A stretch of DNA of 18,400 nt, taken from the NCBI GenBank assembly GCA_003505795.1, contig DNXT01000324.1, positions 515-18,914 of the forward strand, in the 5' to 3' direction. Under the pieces are notes generated by a model. It saw only the letters and a list, made by a program, of their open reading frames with translations. It was not told the origin of the DNA and did no database searches. This DNA comes from Lysobacteraceae bacterium. Lineage in GTDB: Bacteria; Pseudomonadota; Gammaproteobacteria; Xanthomonadales; Xanthomonadaceae. This document shows, piece by piece, positions 5,834 to 14,676 of this stretch; the stretch's first letter is position 1, and the number at the start of each line of letters is the position of its first letter. A program made the translations under genes and the position numbers.

Positions 5834-8359
5834 TCAGCGCGCCGGCAAGGCGTAGGCGATCACGTAGTCGCCGGCAGGCGTCTCCATGAAGTGGTGGCCG
5901 GCGGCGACGATCACCAGGTACTCGCGGCCGCCGATCTCGTAGACCATCGGATTGGCCTGGCCGCCGGCGGGCAGCTTGGCGGTCCACAGCGTCTTGCCGC
6001 TTTCCAGGTCGATCGCGCGGATCAGGTCGTCGGTGGCCGCGGCGATGAACACCAGGCCGCTGGCGGTGACCACCGAGCCGCCGTTGTTGGGCGTGCCGAT
6101 CTCGATCGGCAGGCCGGAGCGGATGCCGAACGGGCCGTTGTTGCGCGCCTGGCCGAGCGGGCGGTCCCACAGGGTCTTGCCGGTCTTCAGGTCGATGGCG
6201 CGGATCCCGCCATAGGGCGGCTGCTTGCACAGCAGCTTGGTGAACGGCAGGCGCCATCCGGCGTTGACGTTGACCGCGTACGGGGTGCCGACCTGCGGAT
6301 CGCCCGCGCCTTCGGCGCCGCCCATGTCCCCGCGCACGTCATCGCGCGGCGCCCAGCCCAGCTTGTCGGCCTTCGCGCGCGGCACCAGGATGTTGTAGTT
6401 CGGCATGTCGTTGTAGTTGGCGACGATCACCCCGCGGGTAGGATCCACCGCCACGCTGCCCCAGTCCGAGCCGCCGTTGTAGCCGGGATACTCGATCGAG
6501 TGGCGGTCGGCCTCGGGCGGCGTGTAGAAGCCCTTGTAGCTGGCCTTGCGGAACTGGATCCGGCACACCAGCTGGTCGATCGGGGTGACGCCCCACATGT
6601 CGCGCTCGGTCAGGTCGGGCTTGCGCAGGGTGTGGTACAGCGAGAACAGCTGGGTCGGCGAGCGCCGCTCCGGCTCGACGCCGCCGCCTGGCACCTTGCG
6701 CTCCTCGGCGCCGGTCAGCAGCTTGCCGGTACGGCGGTCGAGCACGTACATGTCGCCCTGCTTGCTGGGTACCAGCAGCGCCGGCACGACGCCGCCGGCG
6801 GTCGGGAAATCGACCAGGCTGGCCTGCGAGCCGAAGTCGTAGTCCCACACGTCGCTGCGCACCGCCTGGAAGTGCCAGGCCGGCTTGCCGGTGGTCACGT
6901 CCAGCGCCACGATCGAGGTCGCATAGCGGTCCTCCAGCGGCGTGCGCAGCCCGCTCCAATAGTCCGCCGCGGAGTTGCCCATCGGCAGGTACACCAATCC
7001 CAGTGCGTTGTCGCCGGTGGCGGTGGTCCACATGTTCGGCGTGCCGCGCGCGTAGGTCTCGCCTTCGGGCGGCAGCCCGCTGCGATCGGGATTGAGCATG
7101 TCCCAGGCCCAGCGCAGCTCGCCGGTGACCGCGTCGTAGCCCTGGATCACGCCCGAAGGCGCATAGCGGCGCTGCCCGTCCAGTACCTGGTGGCCGGTCA
7201 CCACCACGCCGCGCACGATCGCCGGCGGCGAGGTGATCGACACGTAGCCCGGTGGCGTGTCGCCCATGCCCACGGTGATGTCGACCTGGCCGTTGTCGCC
7301 GAAGTCCTGGCACGGCCTGCCGGTCGCCGCATCGACCGCGATCAGGCGCGCATCCAGCGTGCCCTCGATGATGCGCTTGCGGCAGGCCTGGCCGTCGGTT
7401 CCGGCCATCGCTGCCGGCGGAACCTGCGGCGACGGCGCGCCCGCATTGTCGCCCTGCGCCGCTGCCGCGTTCGTCACCGCGGCGGCCGCGGCGTCGCTGC
7501 CGCCCTGCGGCACTTCGTAGTACGTCACCCCGCGGCAGGCCGCGGTGTACGGGATCGACTTGTCGGCGACCTTGGGGTCGAAGCGCCAGCGCTGCTTGCC
7601 GGTGGCCGCATCGAGCGCGATCAGCTGGTTGCGCGCGGTGCACAGGTACAGGCTGTCGCCGACCTTGAGCGGGGTGGTTTCCGCGCCCCAGCGCTTGTCC
7701 GGCAGGTCGCCGGTACGGAATTCCCAGGCCTGCTCCAGCTGGCCGACGTTGCCGGGCGTGATCTGCCCAAGCGGGCTGAAGCGCTCGGCGGCATTGCTGC
7801 GGCCGTAGGCGGTCCAGTCGGCATCGGCCGGCTGGTCCGAGGGCTGCACGAACGACGGCGCGGACGGCGGCGGCACGGCCGCACGCGGCTGTACCGGCGG
7901 GAATGCGCCCTGCAGCGGCGTCACTCCGTGCGGCACGAATGCCAGCGCGAACGCGACCACGAACACCAGCGCCAGCGCACCGGCGAACAGCCGCGACACC
8001 CCGCGCGAGACCGGCCGTTCCAGCTTCGGCAGCAGCAGCGCCAGCACCAGGCCCAGCACCGTGACCAGGCCCAGGCGCGGCACCCAGCGCCAGTAGTTCG
8101 CCCCGGATTCCCACCAGGTCCACAGCAGCGTGCCGACGAACACCAGCGCGAACCAGCCTGCGCCGGAATTGCGGCCACGCACGAGCTGGACGCCGGAGAC
8201 CGCCAGGCCGATGCCGGCGAGCAGGTAGTACCAGGAGCCGCCGAGCGCGGCGAGCCAGCCGCCACCGGCGAGCAGCACCAGGCCCAGCAACAGGGTCACG
8301 GCGCCAAGCAGCACCAGCGCCCAATGCCCGGTGCGGCGGGGACGAAACGTTGCGGTCAT
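5834..8359 (-). CDS. gcd: Membrane-bound PQQ-dependent dehydrogenase, glucose/quinate dehydrogenase family
   Basis: An 841-residue quinoprotein that oxidises a sugar or cyclic polyol in the periplasm and passes electrons to ubiquinone. The N terminus has four to five membrane helices between residues 13 and 142, as in E. coli Gcd. The periplasmic eight-bladed propeller follows, with tryptophan-docking repeats (GKQRWRF, GELRWAW, GKPAWHF, GKTLWDR, GKTLWTA) and DWTAYGRSNAAERFSPL at its start. The segment SDVWDYD (502-508) aligns with the E. coli region carrying catalytic Asp466, and Lys533 in KQGDMYVLDRR with Lys493. The end GGQANPMVYEIGGREYLVIVAAG is classic. Two departures: an Ala-rich insertion (about 285-322), and TAA in place of the His-containing stretch before CRGV. 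The ATG at 8359 has AGAGGA seven bases upstream. The substrate could be glucose, quinate or another polyol, so the symbol is tentative. Confidence 0.88.
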   Translation of the reverse strand: MTATFRPRRTGHWALVLLGAVTLLLGLVLLAGGGWLAALGGSWYYLLAGIGLAVSGVQLVRGRNSGAGWFALVFVGTLLWTWWESGANYWRWVPRLGLVTVLGLVLALLLPKLERPVSRGVSRLFAGALALVFVVAFALAFVPHGVTPLQGAFPPVQPRAAVPPPSAPSFVQPSDQPADADWTAYGRSNAAERFSPLGQITPGNVGQLEQAWEFRTGDLPDKRWGAETTPLKVGDSLYLCTARNQLIALDAATGKQRWRFDPKVADKSIPYTAACRGVTYYEVPQGGSDAAAAAVTNAAAAQGDNAGAPSPQVPPAAMAGTDGQACRKRIIEGTLDARLIAVDAATGRPCQDFGDNGQVDITVGMGDTPPGYVSITSPPAIVRGVVVTGHQVLDGQRRYAPSGVIQGYDAVTGELRWAWDMLNPDRSGLPPEGETYARGTPNMWTTATGDNALGLVYLPMGNSAADYWSGLRTPLEDRYATSIVALDVTTGKPAWHFQAVRSDVWDYDFGSQASLVDFPTAGGVVPALLVPSKQGDMYVLDRRTGKLLTGAEERKVPGGGVEPERRSPTQLFSLYHTLRKPDLTERDMWGVTPIDQLVCRIQFRKASYKGFYTPPEADRHSIEYPGYNGGSDWGSVAVDPTRGVIVANYNDMPNYNILVPRAKADKLGWAPRDDVRGDMGGAEGAGDPQVGTPYAVNVNAGWRLPFTKLLCKQPPYGGIRAIDLKTGKTLWDRPLGQARNNGPFGIRSGLPIEIGTPNNGGSVVTASGLVFIAAATDDLIRAIDLESGKTLWTAKLPAGGQANPMVYEIGGREYLVIVAAGHHFMETPAGDYVIAYALPAR

Positions 8360-8560
8360 CAATCTATCCTCTTGCGATGCGATACGCCGGCGGCGCCCAG
8401 GGCACGGCGGCACCCTCCCGGCCTGGTTCCGTGCCACCGACGGGTGGGCAAGCGGATGCGTGGGTCGCATGCGGAGGGCCCGGACCGATCAACTGCAGCC
8501 GGAACCGCGGCATAGCGTCGCAGCGGCGATGTGAAGTGCATGCGTTCTTTGCGGACATAT

Positions 8561-8574
8561 TGCAGGCGCTTGCA
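8561..8574. promoter_or_regulatory. Possible LacI-family operator upstream of the PQQ dehydrogenase gene
   Basis: TGCAGGCGCTTGCA is one mismatch from the perfect palindrome TGCAAGCGCTTGCA, with the central CG typical of LacI/GalR-family sites. It lies 202 bases upstream of the gcd start. No cognate regulator is in the window. Confidence 0.25.
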
Positions 8575-8620
8575 CGCAAACGGGCGCGTGCGAGGCGATG
8601 CTTCCGCGCAGGGCCGTGTT

Positions 8621-8656
8621 CCGCGCGAGGGACTTCAGTCCCGACGCTTTTCGCGG
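8621..8656. repeat. REP-like extragenic palindrome
   Basis: A hairpin GGGAC-TTCA-GTCCC (8629-8642) followed by CGACGCTTTT, flanked by CGCG/CGCG. The GGGRCTTCAGYCCCGACGC form is, from memory, a common dispersed extragenic repeat in Xanthomonadaceae. Only one copy is in this window. Confidence 0.5.
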
Positions 8657-8691
8657 CTCGACCAGCGCCAAGTGTCGGCACCCAAGGCCGC

Positions 8692-8766
8692 TCTCCCATC
8701 GGGGCGAGAAGGCACGGCTTGCGCGCCACCGGCGCGCAAGCCATACGCCGTCACCCCGAAGGGAGA
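8692..8766. repeat. 75-nt nested palindrome
   Basis: Three nested arm pairs: TCTCCC/GGGAGA (8692-8697 with 8761-8766), TCGGGGCGA/TCACCCCGA (8699-8707 with 8751-8759, one mismatch), and a perfect 12-bp pair GGCTTGCGCGCC/GGCGCGCAAGCC (8716-8727 with 8731-8742) closing a 3-nt loop. It can fold into one long hairpin on either strand. Confidence 0.6.
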
Positions 8767-8817
8767 AGCGACTGCCGACCGCCGTCCGATGTTCCCAATG
8801 CGAACGCGACCAAGGAA

Positions 8818-8839
8818 AACGCCGGCTTGCGCCGGCGTT
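8818..8839 (-). terminator. Intrinsic terminator of gyrA
   Basis: On the minus strand, 26 bases after the gyrA stop, a perfect 9-bp stem AACGCCGGC / GCCGGCGTT closes a GCAA (GNRA-type) tetraloop and continues into TTCC, giving a TTTT run at its 3' edge. Confidence 0.8.
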
Positions 8840-8865
8840 CCCGATACATCGGCTGGCGCGGAGAC

Positions 8866-11568
<2,703 letters not shown>

Positions 11569-11674
11569 TCGGGTTCCGTTCTTCTGGTTTGGCGGCGGTC
11601 AGGGCATGCGCCCGGGAACGCGGCCGCTCGCAGGCCGCAGGACCCGGTCGTCCGCCGATCGGATCAAGCCTCGG

Positions 11675-11680
11675 ATTCTA
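11675..11680 (-). promoter_or_regulatory. Candidate -10 element of gyrA
   Basis: TAGAAT on the minus strand (extended context GTGATAGAATCC), about 107 bases upstream of the gyrA ATG. No recognisable -35 hexamer precedes it at 16-18 bases. Confidence 0.35.
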
Positions 11681-11755
11681 TCACGAAGGGCCCTCCCGTG
11701 CCGCGCTTTGCCGGCCAGAAACAAGCACTTGCGTCCCCCTTGTCGCGCTCGGAGA

Positions 11756-11779
11756 CAAATCGGCAGGACTGCCGATTTG
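11756..11779. repeat. Perfect 10-bp inverted repeat upstream of gyrA
   Basis: Arms CAAATCGGCA (11756-11765) and TGCCGATTTG (11770-11779) close a GGAC loop. A second short hairpin GGCGG-AG-CCGCC follows within a few bases. There is no T-tract on either strand, so it is not an obvious terminator. Confidence 0.55.
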
Positions 11780-12036
11780 CACGGCGGAGCCGCCAGAAGG
11801 GCGAGGCACATGGGCTGGCCGAATGCAACAGCCCGGCAGGGGCGGATGCGGTCGCCGGCGCAGCGCGCCGCAGCCGGCCCACGACCGCGATGATGCCGAA
11901 CGCGGCGCCACCCACCGGCCAGGGCAGACCGTTGCGACGCAAGTGCGGACAGTTCATCGCGCCGGCGCGTGGCGACGGGCTCGCCAGCGTTCGCCCACGA
12001 TTCGCCGCGACGCCCCGCTCCCGGTGGGAGAAGGCC

Positions 12037-12427
12037 TCAGTCGCCCAGCGCGGCCTGCATCTTCTCGCGATCCGGCTGCTCGTCGATGACGCCGCGCTCG
12101 GCGACGATCGCATCGATCAGCCCGGCCGGGATCACGTCGAACGCCGGGTTCCAGGCGGCGACGCCCTCGGCCACGGTGCGCACGCCGCCGACGCCGAACA
12201 GCTCGCCGGGGTCATGCTGCTCGATCTGGATCTGCGCGCCGCCGGCAGTGTCCATGTCCACGGTCGAGGACGGCGCCACCACCATGAACTCCACCCCGTG
12301 GTGGCGTGCGGCGATCGCCAGCCGGGAGGTGCCGATCTTGTTGGCGGCGTCGCCGTTGGCGCAGATCCGGGCGGTGCCGACGATCACCCACCGCACCAAC
12401 CCGGACTTCATCAGGTGCGAGGCAGCT
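12037..12427 (-). pseudogene. mtnA: mtnA 3'-end remnant (methylthioribose-1-phosphate isomerase), decayed
   Basis: This encodes only the last about 130 residues of MtnA, the methionine-salvage enzyme that converts 5-methylthioribose-1-phosphate to methylthioribulose-1-phosphate. It aligns along its length with the second mtnA at 17971-18400. Shared blocks include AARHHGV, FMVVAPSSTVDMDT, DPGELFGVGGVRTVAEGVAAWNP. Homology ends abruptly at about 12427, so two thirds of the gene is missing. The conserved GADR motif, whose Asp is catalytic in characterised MtnA, reads GTAR here (codons ACC GCC), and TANKIGTYQ has become AANKIGTSR. The frame is still open to its TGA, and an ATG at 12411 could be translated, but the product would be inactive. 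The DNA keeps a 70-base run identical to the other copy (12144-12213 with 18075-18144). Confidence 0.85.
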
Positions 12428-12581
12428 GTTCTCCGACAGCTGCTTCACCAGCTGCACGCCGCTGCGGGCGAGCGCGCGATTCGCAGCGCACCTGCCAGGG
12501 AAGACCGGCATCGGGCCGATCAGCGGCCATCGACCAGGCAGGCAGCCACAACAGACCCCGCACGCCGACGAACCACTTCAT
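12411..12581 (-). CDS. Small chimeric ORF with signal-like start at the mtnA breakpoint
   Basis: A 56-residue frame starting ATG at 12581 with GGGGAG seven bases upstream. The start MKWFVGVRGLLWLPAWSMAAD looks like a signal peptide; the rest is low-complexity Arg/Ala and its last residues come from mtnA DNA read in another frame. Its TGA overlaps the ATG that would begin the mtnA fragment (TGATG). It is most likely the 5' end of an unrelated gene cut off by the rearrangement. A neighbouring minus frame contains NRALARSGVQLVKQLSEN, which looks protein-like and may be another part of the broken gene. I recognise neither. Confidence 0.3.
   Translation of the reverse strand: MKWFVGVRGLLWLPAWSMAADRPDAGLPWQVRCESRARPQRRAAGEAAVGEQLPRT
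12422..12443. repeat. Inverted repeat at the mtnA homology breakpoint
   Basis: Perfect 8-bp arms GCAGCTGT (12422-12429) and ACAGCTGC (12436-12443) around a 6-nt loop. The end of homology between the two mtnA copies falls inside the left arm. Confidence 0.5.
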
Positions 12582-12646
12582 CCCGCGACTCCCCCGATGA
12601 CTGAACGAACATCACCCCCTCCCCGGGGCATCGCGACCAGATCACC

Positions 12647-12688
12647 CACAGTTGCCGGCGCGGGGCTTGCCTTGTGCCGGCAACTGTG
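12647..12688. promoter_or_regulatory. Long-spaced inverted repeat over the GntR operon promoter
   Basis: Perfect 13-bp arms CACAGTTGCCGGC (12647-12659) and GCCGGCAACTGTG (12676-12688) with a 16-nt spacer holding a -35-like TTGCCT (12667-12672). The right arm shares ACTGTG with the palindrome at 12683-12707. It could be a second repressor site or an mRNA/DNA hairpin. Confidence 0.55.
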
Positions 12689-12707
12689 CATACACTGTAT
12701 GCACAGT
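12683..12707. promoter_or_regulatory. Operator palindrome abutting the GntR start codon
   Basis: A perfect 25-bp palindrome with 12-bp arms: ACTGTGCATACA, a central C, then TGTATGCACAGT, immediately followed by the ATG at 12708. A -10-like TACACT (12691-12696), 18 bases after TTGCCT, lies inside it. An extra half-site continues on the right: TATGCACAG (12698-12706) is repeated as TATGTACAG (12707-12715). This is the form expected for an autorepressing YtrA-type GntR operator. Confidence 0.7.
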
Positions 12708-13094
12708 ATGTACAGTGGAATCCACATCTCGCAGACGGACGCCCGTCCGATGTACGCCCAGGTCATGGAGCAGATCCGGGCACGCATCGCCGCGGGCGAC
12801 TGGCCGGCCGGCAAGGAACTGCCGTCGATCCGGGCGCTGGCGGCCGGGCTCAACGTCAGCGTGATCACGATCAAGCGCGCCTACCTGGACCTGGAGTCCG
12901 AGGGCGTGATCGTCACCCGCCATGGCAAGGGATCGTTCGTGGCCGAGGGCGGCAACCTGGCCGGCGAGCTGCAGAACCGGAAGCTGGAAGAACACCTGGA
13001 GGCCGCGGCGGGAATCGCCCGGCAACTGGGGATGTCCCCCGAAGAACTGGCGGCGCGCCTGCGCCGCGCCCACAGGAAGCTCGAATCGAAATGA
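12708..13094 (+). CDS. GntR-family transcriptional repressor, YtrA subfamily
   Basis: A 128-residue regulator, the usual short YtrA length: an N-terminal winged helix (about 12-78) and a short C-terminal dimerisation tail rather than a large effector domain. Signature segments are PMYAQVMEQIRARIAAGDWPAGKELPSIRALA (14-45), the recognition region LNVSVITIKRAYLDLESEGVI (48-68) and RHGKGSFVAEGG (71-82). YtrA-type regulators normally repress their own operon together with ABC genes; Xanthomonas HpaR1 belongs to this subgroup. The ATG at 12708 starts just after the operator; an in-frame ATG at 12699 lies inside it. Neither has a ribosome binding site, and the likely transcript start (about 12703) would leave only a few leader bases, so translation may be nearly leaderless. 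Its stop overlaps the ATPase start (ATGA). Confidence 0.92.
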   Translation: MYSGIHISQTDARPMYAQVMEQIRARIAAGDWPAGKELPSIRALAAGLNVSVITIKRAYLDLESEGVIVTRHGKGSFVAEGGNLAGELQNRKLEEHLEAAAGIARQLGMSPEELAARLRRAHRKLESK

Positions 13095-13999
13095 CCGCGA
13101 CCAGGCACATCGACGCGACCAGGCACATCGAGATGCGCGGCGTCAGCAAGGCGTTCCGCTTCTTCACCCTCCAGGATCTTACGTTCGACCTCGAACCCGG
13201 GCAGGTCATGGGCTTCGTCGGCCCCAACGGCGCCGGCAAGAGCACCACCATCCGCATGGCCATGGGACTGATGGCCGCGGACTCCGGCGAGATCCGCGTA
13301 CTGGGCTGCCCCATGCCCGAGGCGCAGGCCCGGGCCAAGCGCGACATCGGCTACGTGTCGGCCGACATGCGCCTGCTGCCCAACGCCACCCTGGGCTGGC
13401 ACATGAAGCTGGTGTCCTCGATCTACCGCGGCTGGGACGCGGACTACGCCGCCACCCTGCTCAGGCGCTTCAACCTGCGCCCCGCGCAGACGGCACGCAG
13501 CCTCTCGCATGGCGAGCAGGTCAAGGCCGCCCTGCTGCTGGCGCTGGCGCGCCGCCCGCGCCTGCTGGTCCTCGACGAGCCCGGCAACGGCCTGGACCCA
13601 GTGGCGCGCCACGAGCTGCTCACCGAATTCATGGACGTGGTGCGCGACGAGGAGCGCTCCATCCTGTTCTCCTCGCACAACACCGTGGACGTGGAGCGCA
13701 TCTGCGACCGCATCATCTTCCTGGACCGCGGCCGGATCGTGGACAGCGGCGACACGGCGGAATTCCTGGAGCGCTGGCGCCGGATCGAGGTCCAGCTGCC
13801 GGCCGGAGCGGCCCTGCCGGAACTGCCGGACGTCGTGGAACGTGCCGGCGAGGGCCGCTTCCACACCCTGACCACCGACCGCTTCAGCGAACTGCAGCTG
13901 GCGCGCCTGGGGCCGGCGGTGCGCAGCGTGCAGCGCATGAGCCTGGAAGAGATCTTCGTCGCCAACGTCATGCGGCACCGGGAGGCACGCGGCCAATGA
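13091..13999 (+). CDS. ABC transporter ATP-binding protein (YtrB-like)
   Basis: A 302-residue ATPase. Walker A is GPNGAGKST (44-52); the signature is LSHGE (138-142) instead of LSGGQ; Walker B is LLVLDEP (158-164) with Glu163; the D-loop is GNGLD; the switch His is H196 in SSHNTVD. The usual Q-loop Gln is replaced in GYVSADMRL (87-95). Such departures occur in YtrB-type ATPases, so the protein is probably active. A C-terminal extension (about 225-302) ends SLEEIFVANV, as in antibiotic-type exporters. The extreme N terminus carries a perfect 18-base tandem duplication giving ATRHID-ATRHIE (3-14). It overlaps the GntR gene and the permease gene by four bases each, so it should pair with the permease encoded next. 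Confidence 0.94.
   Translation: MTATRHIDATRHIEMRGVSKAFRFFTLQDLTFDLEPGQVMGFVGPNGAGKSTTIRMAMGLMAADSGEIRVLGCPMPEAQARAKRDIGYVSADMRLLPNATLGWHMKLVSSIYRGWDADYAATLLRRFNLRPAQTARSLSHGEQVKAALLLALARRPRLLVLDEPGNGLDPVARHELLTEFMDVVRDEERSILFSSHNTVDVERICDRIIFLDRGRIVDSGDTAEFLERWRRIEVQLPAGAALPELPDVVERAGEGRFHTLTTDRFSELQLARLGPAVRSVQRMSLEEIFVANVMRHREARGQ
13096..13131 (+). repeat. 18-nt tandem duplication inside the ABC ATPase gene
   Basis: Two adjacent identical copies of CGCGACCAGGCACATCGA (13096-13113 and 13114-13131), in frame, directly after the start codon region. Perfect identity, including all wobble bases, points to a recent slippage event. Confidence 0.9.
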
Positions 14000-14664
14000 G
14001 CATCGTCGTCCGCAAGCTCGTCCTCAAGGAGCTGTACCTCAACCGCTGGACGATGGCCAGCGCCGCCGCGGGCGCCGCGCTGGCCGCCTTCGTCTGCGCC
14101 TTCGGCAGGACCGCCTTCAACGTCGGCGCGCTGGCCTGGATGACCGCGCTCATCGCCTGCGGCGTCATGCTGGCCATCTACGGCGTCATGAACGAGCGCA
14201 AGGAACAGTCGCTGCAGTTCGTGCTCAGCCTGCCCATCTCGATCCGCCAGTACGTGTTCGCCAAGACCGTCGGCCTGTTGCTCAGCTACCTGGTGCCCTG
14301 GGCGGTGGCCACGGCCTCGGCCGTCGCCCTGGTGCTGCTGTCGCCCGACGTCGGCGACGGGCTCCTGCCCTACGTGGCCCTGCTCTGCGGCTTCCTGCTG
14401 GCCAACTTCGCGGTGGTGCTGTGCGGGGCGCTGCACGCGCGCTCCGAGGCGGTCGTCTCCGGGGTGATCATCCTGACCAACATGGCGGTCAGCCTGTTCC
14501 TGTTCACCGTCGGCGCCCTGCCCGGGATCCGGGACCACATGTGGGGGCAGGTCCCGGTCTGGAACGGCACGGTCCGCAACGTCCTCCTGGTCGAGCTCGC
14601 GGTGCTGGTCGCCGCCGCCGTCCTGCCGCTGCTCACCGCGGCCCGCCGCCGCGACTTCCTCTAG
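13996..14664 (+). CDS. ABC-2-type transporter permease (partner of ATPase 1)
   Basis: A 222-residue, six-helix membrane protein: hydrophobic segments at about 19-37, 44-64, 90-116, 122-144, 152-176 and 195-214. Between helices 2 and 3 is the cytoplasmic coupling region NERKEQSLQFVLSLPISIRQYVFAK (66-90), the pattern of ABC-2 permeases ('E+..++..+LPIS...++++K') that contacts the ATPase. The protein ends with a basic ARRRDFL tail. Its ATG overlaps the ATPase stop (ATGA), with GGAGG about ten bases upstream. It most likely forms a homodimer with two copies of the preceding ATPase, exporting or extracting a membrane-active compound; the substrate is unknown. Confidence 0.87.
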   Translation: MSIVVRKLVLKELYLNRWTMASAAAGAALAAFVCAFGRTAFNVGALAWMTALIACGVMLAIYGVMNERKEQSLQFVLSLPISIRQYVFAKTVGLLLSYLVPWAVATASAVALVLLSPDVGDGLLPYVALLCGFLLANFAVVLCGALHARSEAVVSGVIILTNMAVSLFLFTVGALPGIRDHMWGQVPVWNGTVRNVLLVELAVLVAAAVLPLLTAARRRDFL

Positions 14665-14676
14665 GTACCGGACCCC

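Larger units (their letters stand above)
8360..8865. other. Non-coding gap between gcd and gyrA with several palindromes
   Basis: About 500 bases with no convincing gene; frames crossing it lack family resemblance and ribosome binding sites. It holds the upstream region of the PQQ dehydrogenase gene, a near-palindrome at 8561-8574, a REP-like hairpin at 8621-8656, a nested palindrome at 8692-8766, and the gyrA terminator at 8818-8839. Confidence 0.6.
11569..12036. other. Upstream region of gyrA, no confident gene
   Basis: About 470 bases between gyrA and the mtnA remnant. A minus-strand frame from 11956 to 11664 could encode 97 residues, but its composition (Arg, Ala, Pro, Cys) looks like translated GC-rich spacer. 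It holds a likely gyrA promoter, a perfect 10-bp hairpin at 11756-11779 and a short CTCCC-GGT-GGGAG hairpin at 12018-12030. Confidence 0.5.

Noticed and set aside
5780..8515. A 911-codon plus-strand open frame opposite the PQQ dehydrogenase
   Set aside because: It is the antisense shadow of gcd in GC-rich DNA: the product is His/Arg/Ala/Gln-rich with no family pattern, while the minus strand encodes a full, recognisable quinoprotein.
11664..11956. A 97-residue minus-strand ORF (MNCPHLRRNG...) between mtnA and gyrA
   Set aside because: It has no ribosome binding site, has a spacer-like Arg/Ala/Cys composition, and runs through the 10-bp hairpin and the gyrA -10. A conserved homologue would revive it.
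12306..12707. Upstream extension of the GntR protein to a longer N terminus
   Set aside because: The frame is open upstream but crosses the operator palindrome and the mtnA remnant. YtrA-type regulators start just before the winged helix, as the ATG at 12708 does.
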